DNA of 64,000 nucleotides, taken from positions 1,168,001 through 1,232,000 of the forward strand of contig NZ_OU015430.1 in NCBI RefSeq assembly GCF_907164845.1, written 5' to 3'. Shown here piece by piece: positions 61,625 to 64,000 of this stretch (within the stretch, counting starts at the first letter, position 1; each line of letters opens with the position of its first letter). The notes beneath the pieces are model-generated. The model had not been told where the DNA came from. It saw only the letters and a program-made list of their open reading frames with translations, and searched no databases. The stretch is from Lysobacter luteus (GTDB lineage: Bacteria > Pseudomonadota > Gammaproteobacteria > Xanthomonadales > Xanthomonadaceae). The translations under genes were made by a program, and so were the position numbers.

Positions 61625-63228
61625 TGCGTCGCTTCGCCGCCCTTTACGAGCGCCTGGACCGCAGCACCGGCACCGGAGACAAGCGTGCCGCGCTGGTCGA
61701 CTACTTCCGCGACGCGCCGCCGCGCGATGCCGCCTGGGCGCTGTGGCTGCTAGCGGGTGGCAAGGTCGGCGGCGCCCGCGCACGCATCGCATCGACCGGC
61801 GAACTGCGCGCCTGGATTGCCGAGGAGACCGGCAACCCCGACTGGCTGGTCGAAGCCAGCCACCACGCCGTCGGTGATCTTGCCGAGACGCTGGCGCTGT
61901 TGCTGGACGACCCGGCCGTCCCGGTCGAGGATGCCGGCCTGGCGGAGTGGATCGAGCAACGGCTGGTGCCGGTGGCCAATGCCGATCCGGAGGCGCGGCG
62001 TGCGGTGGTGGTGTCGGCGTGGCGCGGCCTGTGCTTCCGCGAGCGGTTGGCCTTCAACAAGCTGCTGACCGGTGCGCTGCGGGTGGGCGTATCGGCCGGA
62101 CTGGTGCAGAAGGCGCTGGCTGAGCTGTCGGGGCTGGACGTGGCCCTCATTGCGCAAAGGATGCTGGGGCGGTGGACGCCGTCCGAGGCGTTCATGCGGT
62201 CGCTGCTGTCGCCCGATGCGCAGCCCGGTGACGCGGAGTTGCCGTATCCGTTCTTCCTCGCGTCGCCGCTGGAAGGGGAGCCGCACGCGCTGGGCGGGGT
62301 GGACGACTGGCTGCTCGAGTGGAAATGGGACGGCATCCGGCTCCAGCTGATCCGTCGCGGCGCCGACATCGCGCTGTGGTCACGCGGGGAGGAGCGCATG
62401 GATGGCCGCTTCCCCGAGATCGAGGCCGCCGCGGCCGAACTGCCGCACGACGCGGTGATCGACGGCGAGCTGCTGGCCTGGCAGGGCGAAGACGAGGCAC
62501 CGATGCCGTTCTCGGCCCTGCAGACCCGCATCCAGCGGCTCAAGCCGGGGCCGAAGATCCTGGCGAGCGCGCCGGCACGCGTGCTGGCGTACGACCTGCT
62601 CGAGTTGAATGGCGAGGACCTGCGCGAGGTGCCCCTGGTCGACCGCCGCCAGCGGCTTGCCACGTTGCTGCACGCCACCGCGCATCCGCTCCTGCGGCTA
62701 TCGCCCGAGGTGCGGGTGCCGGACTGGTCGCAGGCGGCCACGCTGCGCGAGGAGGCCCGCGGCCGGGGCGTCGAGGGCCTGATGCTCAAGCGCCGCCACT
62801 CGCCGTACCGGCACGGCCGCAAGCGCGGTGACTGGTGGAAGTGGAAGGTCGACCCGCTGACGGTCGACGCGGTGCTGGTGTACGCGCAGTCGGGCTCCGG
62901 GCGACGCAGCACGCTGTACACCGACTACACCTTCGCCCTGTGGGACGGCGACGTGCTGGTGCCCGTCGCCAAGGCGTACTCCGGGCTGGACGACAAGGAG
63001 ATCCTGCAGCTCGACCGCTGGATCCGCGCGAACACGGTGGAGCGGTTCGGGCCGGTTCGCTCGGTGGCGCCCGAGCATGTGTTCGAACTCGGCTTCGAGG
63101 GCGTGAATGCCTCGAAGCGGCACAAGTCGGGAGTGGCGGTGCGCTTCCCGCGGATCCTGCGTTGGCGAACCGACAAGCCCGCCTCCGAGGCCGACCGCGT
63201 CGACGCACTGCGGGCGCTGGCGCGGTGA
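61624..63228 (+). CDS. ATP-dependent DNA ligase of exonuclease/helicase cassette
   Basis: A 534-residue ATP ligase with an N-terminal helical DNA-binding region (1-200), adenylation domain with Lys234 in EWKWDGIR (KxDG), the motif EGLMLKRRHS (V-type), and an OB domain ending WRTDKPASEADRVDALRALA. It belongs to the ligase class found beside a beta-CASP exonuclease and DEXH helicase, not the Ku/LigD fusion. It shares its start with the exonuclease stop and its stop overlaps the helicase GTG. Confidence 0.93.
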   Translation: MRRFAALYERLDRSTGTGDKRAALVDYFRDAPPRDAAWALWLLAGGKVGGARARIASTGELRAWIAEETGNPDWLVEASHHAVGDLAETLALLLDDPAVPVEDAGLAEWIEQRLVPVANADPEARRAVVVSAWRGLCFRERLAFNKLLTGALRVGVSAGLVQKALAELSGLDVALIAQRMLGRWTPSEAFMRSLLSPDAQPGDAELPYPFFLASPLEGEPHALGGVDDWLLEWKWDGIRLQLIRRGADIALWSRGEERMDGRFPEIEAAAAELPHDAVIDGELLAWQGEDEAPMPFSALQTRIQRLKPGPKILASAPARVLAYDLLELNGEDLREVPLVDRRQRLATLLHATAHPLLRLSPEVRVPDWSQAATLREEARGRGVEGLMLKRRHSPYRHGRKRGDWWKWKVDPLTVDAVLVYAQSGSGRRSTLYTDYTFALWDGDVLVPVAKAYSGLDDKEILQLDRWIRANTVERFGPVRSVAPEHVFELGFEGVNASKRHKSGVAVRFPRILRWRTDKPASEADRVDALRALAR

Positions 63229-64000
63229 GCGCCTCCGGTTCGGACGCAGCGGACGCATCGGGCGCGCCGGCTCCGCGATCGCGCAGACGGACCGCTGACG
63301 CGCCGCTGCTGGACTGGTTCGACACCCGCGGGTGGCGGCCGGCGCCGTTCCAGCGCGAGGCCTGGCGCCGCTACTTGGCCGGTGAGCCCGGGCTGCTGGT
63401 CACGCCGACCGGCAGCGGCAAGACGCTCGCGGCACTCGGCGGCCCGTTGCTGCAGGCGCTGAAACTCGGTGACGCCGCCGCCACCCGGAAACGCGGCGTG
63501 GCCCAGGGCCCGCGGTTGCGACTGCTGTGGATCACCCCGCTGCGCGCGCTCGCGACCGACACCGTGCGGGCGATGCAGGAGCCCATCGCCGCGCTGGGGG
63601 TGCCGTGGACGGTGGCGATGCGGACCGGCGACGCCAGTGCGCGCGATCGAAGGCTCGCCCGCAAGGGACTGTCGGACGTGCTGGTGACCACGCCCGAGTC
63701 ATTCGCGCTGATGCTGTCCTACCCGGACGCGCCGCAGTTGCTTGCCGGTGTGCGTGGCGTGGTGGTGGACGAGTGGCACGAGCTGCTCGGCAACAAGCGC
63801 GGCGTGCTGCTGCAGCTGTGCCTGGCCCGGTTGCGTGCGCTGGTGCCGGCAGCGCCGCTGTGGGGCCTGTCGGCCACGCTCGGCAACCTGGCCGAGGCGC
63901 GCGACGTGCTGCTGCCGCATGCGCCGGATGCCGCCATCGTCGCCGCGCCACGGCGCCGGCGGATGACCCTGGAGACCCTGCTGCCGGAGGAGGGCGAGCG
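63225..64000 (+). CDS. Ligase-associated DEXH-box helicase (3' truncated)
   Basis: The first 258 residues of an Lhr-like helicase, open to the end of the window. It begins at GTG 63225, overlapping the ligase stop (GTGA). After a disordered N-terminus it reads LLVTPTGSGKTLAAL (Walker A, Lys66), then WITPLRALATDT, TGDASARDR, VTTPESFALML, the DEWH box at 182-185 and GLSATLGNLAEA (SAT). This is the third member of the exonuclease-ligase-helicase set. The rest of the protein, including the C-terminal helicase lobe, is outside. Confidence 0.93.
   Translation, partial: MSASGSDAADASGAPAPRSRRRTADAPLLDWFDTRGWRPAPFQREAWRRYLAGEPGLLVTPTGSGKTLAALGGPLLQALKLGDAAATRKRGVAQGPRLRLLWITPLRALATDTVRAMQEPIAALGVPWTVAMRTGDASARDRRLARKGLSDVLVTTPESFALMLSYPDAPQLLAGVRGVVVDEWHELLGNKRGVLLQLCLARLRALVPAAPLWGLSATLGNLAEARDVLLPHAPDAAIVAAPRRRRMTLETLLPEEGE

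Noticed and set aside
1-64000. tRNA, rRNA, riboswitches or a replication origin
   Set aside because: I saw no cloverleaf, rRNA segment, known riboswitch core or DnaA-box cluster. A covariance-model scan would be needed to exclude small RNAs.

Overview
The window is high-GC bacterial DNA, most like Xanthomonadaceae/Lysobacteraceae (Lysobacter, Luteimonas and relatives). The evidence is a leucine dehydrogenase next to isovaleryl-CoA dehydrogenase, a single-chain IcmF-type mutase, many small lipoproteins, and REP elements of the GTAGGAGCGRC..GTCGCGA type. The genus is inferred from gene content; there is no rRNA or tRNA in the window to confirm it.

Layout. 1-5.0 kb: an FTR1-type iron permease cut by the window start, a zinc-ribbon/bactofilin pair, methylcrotonyl-CoA carboxylase beta chain, and two Ala-rich lipoproteins. 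5.1-17.3 kb: thiolase, a subtilisin autotransporter, isovaleryl-CoA dehydrogenase, leucine dehydrogenase, a Sel1/2OG-oxygenase-like protein and IcmF. Most of these act in branched-chain amino acid and acyl-CoA metabolism, and IcmF carries REP elements inside its reading frame.

17.4-25.9 kb is an island of visibly lower GC and different codon use. It holds a tight four-gene cassette (DUF5343-like protein, Swt1-type HEPN protein, ABC/AAA ATPase, HNH endonuclease) that looks like an anti-phage or abortive-infection system. It also holds two degenerate tandem arrays of 21-bp period, a frameshifted FMN-reductase pseudogene and a truncated second copy of it, a RAYT transposase between perfect 23-bp inverted repeats, two unassigned genes, and a membrane-anchored Mrr-like nuclease.

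25.9-48 kb returns to high-GC chromosome: SIMPL-domain protein, cupin, PhzF, a radical-SAM/UdgX DNA-repair pair followed by a DJ-1/PfpI protein, a class II UvrA, MFS and K+/H+ transporters, a bacterial TrmY-like methyltransferase, an acyltransferase, an amidase overlapping a secreted protein (possible effector/immunity pair), and an S66 carboxypeptidase. 48-60.6 kb: outer-membrane barrels, lipocalin, small conserved proteins, a hybrid histidine kinase, azurin, a DUF5694 protein, MscS and an M14 peptidase. 60.6-64 kb: a translationally coupled exonuclease, ATP-dependent DNA ligase and DEXH-helicase cassette; the helicase runs off the end.

The strongest candidate for an undescribed system is the four-gene cassette at 17,590-21,238. 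Also notable are the in-frame REP elements in icmF and the 21-bp arrays that sit beside RAYT-type repeats.
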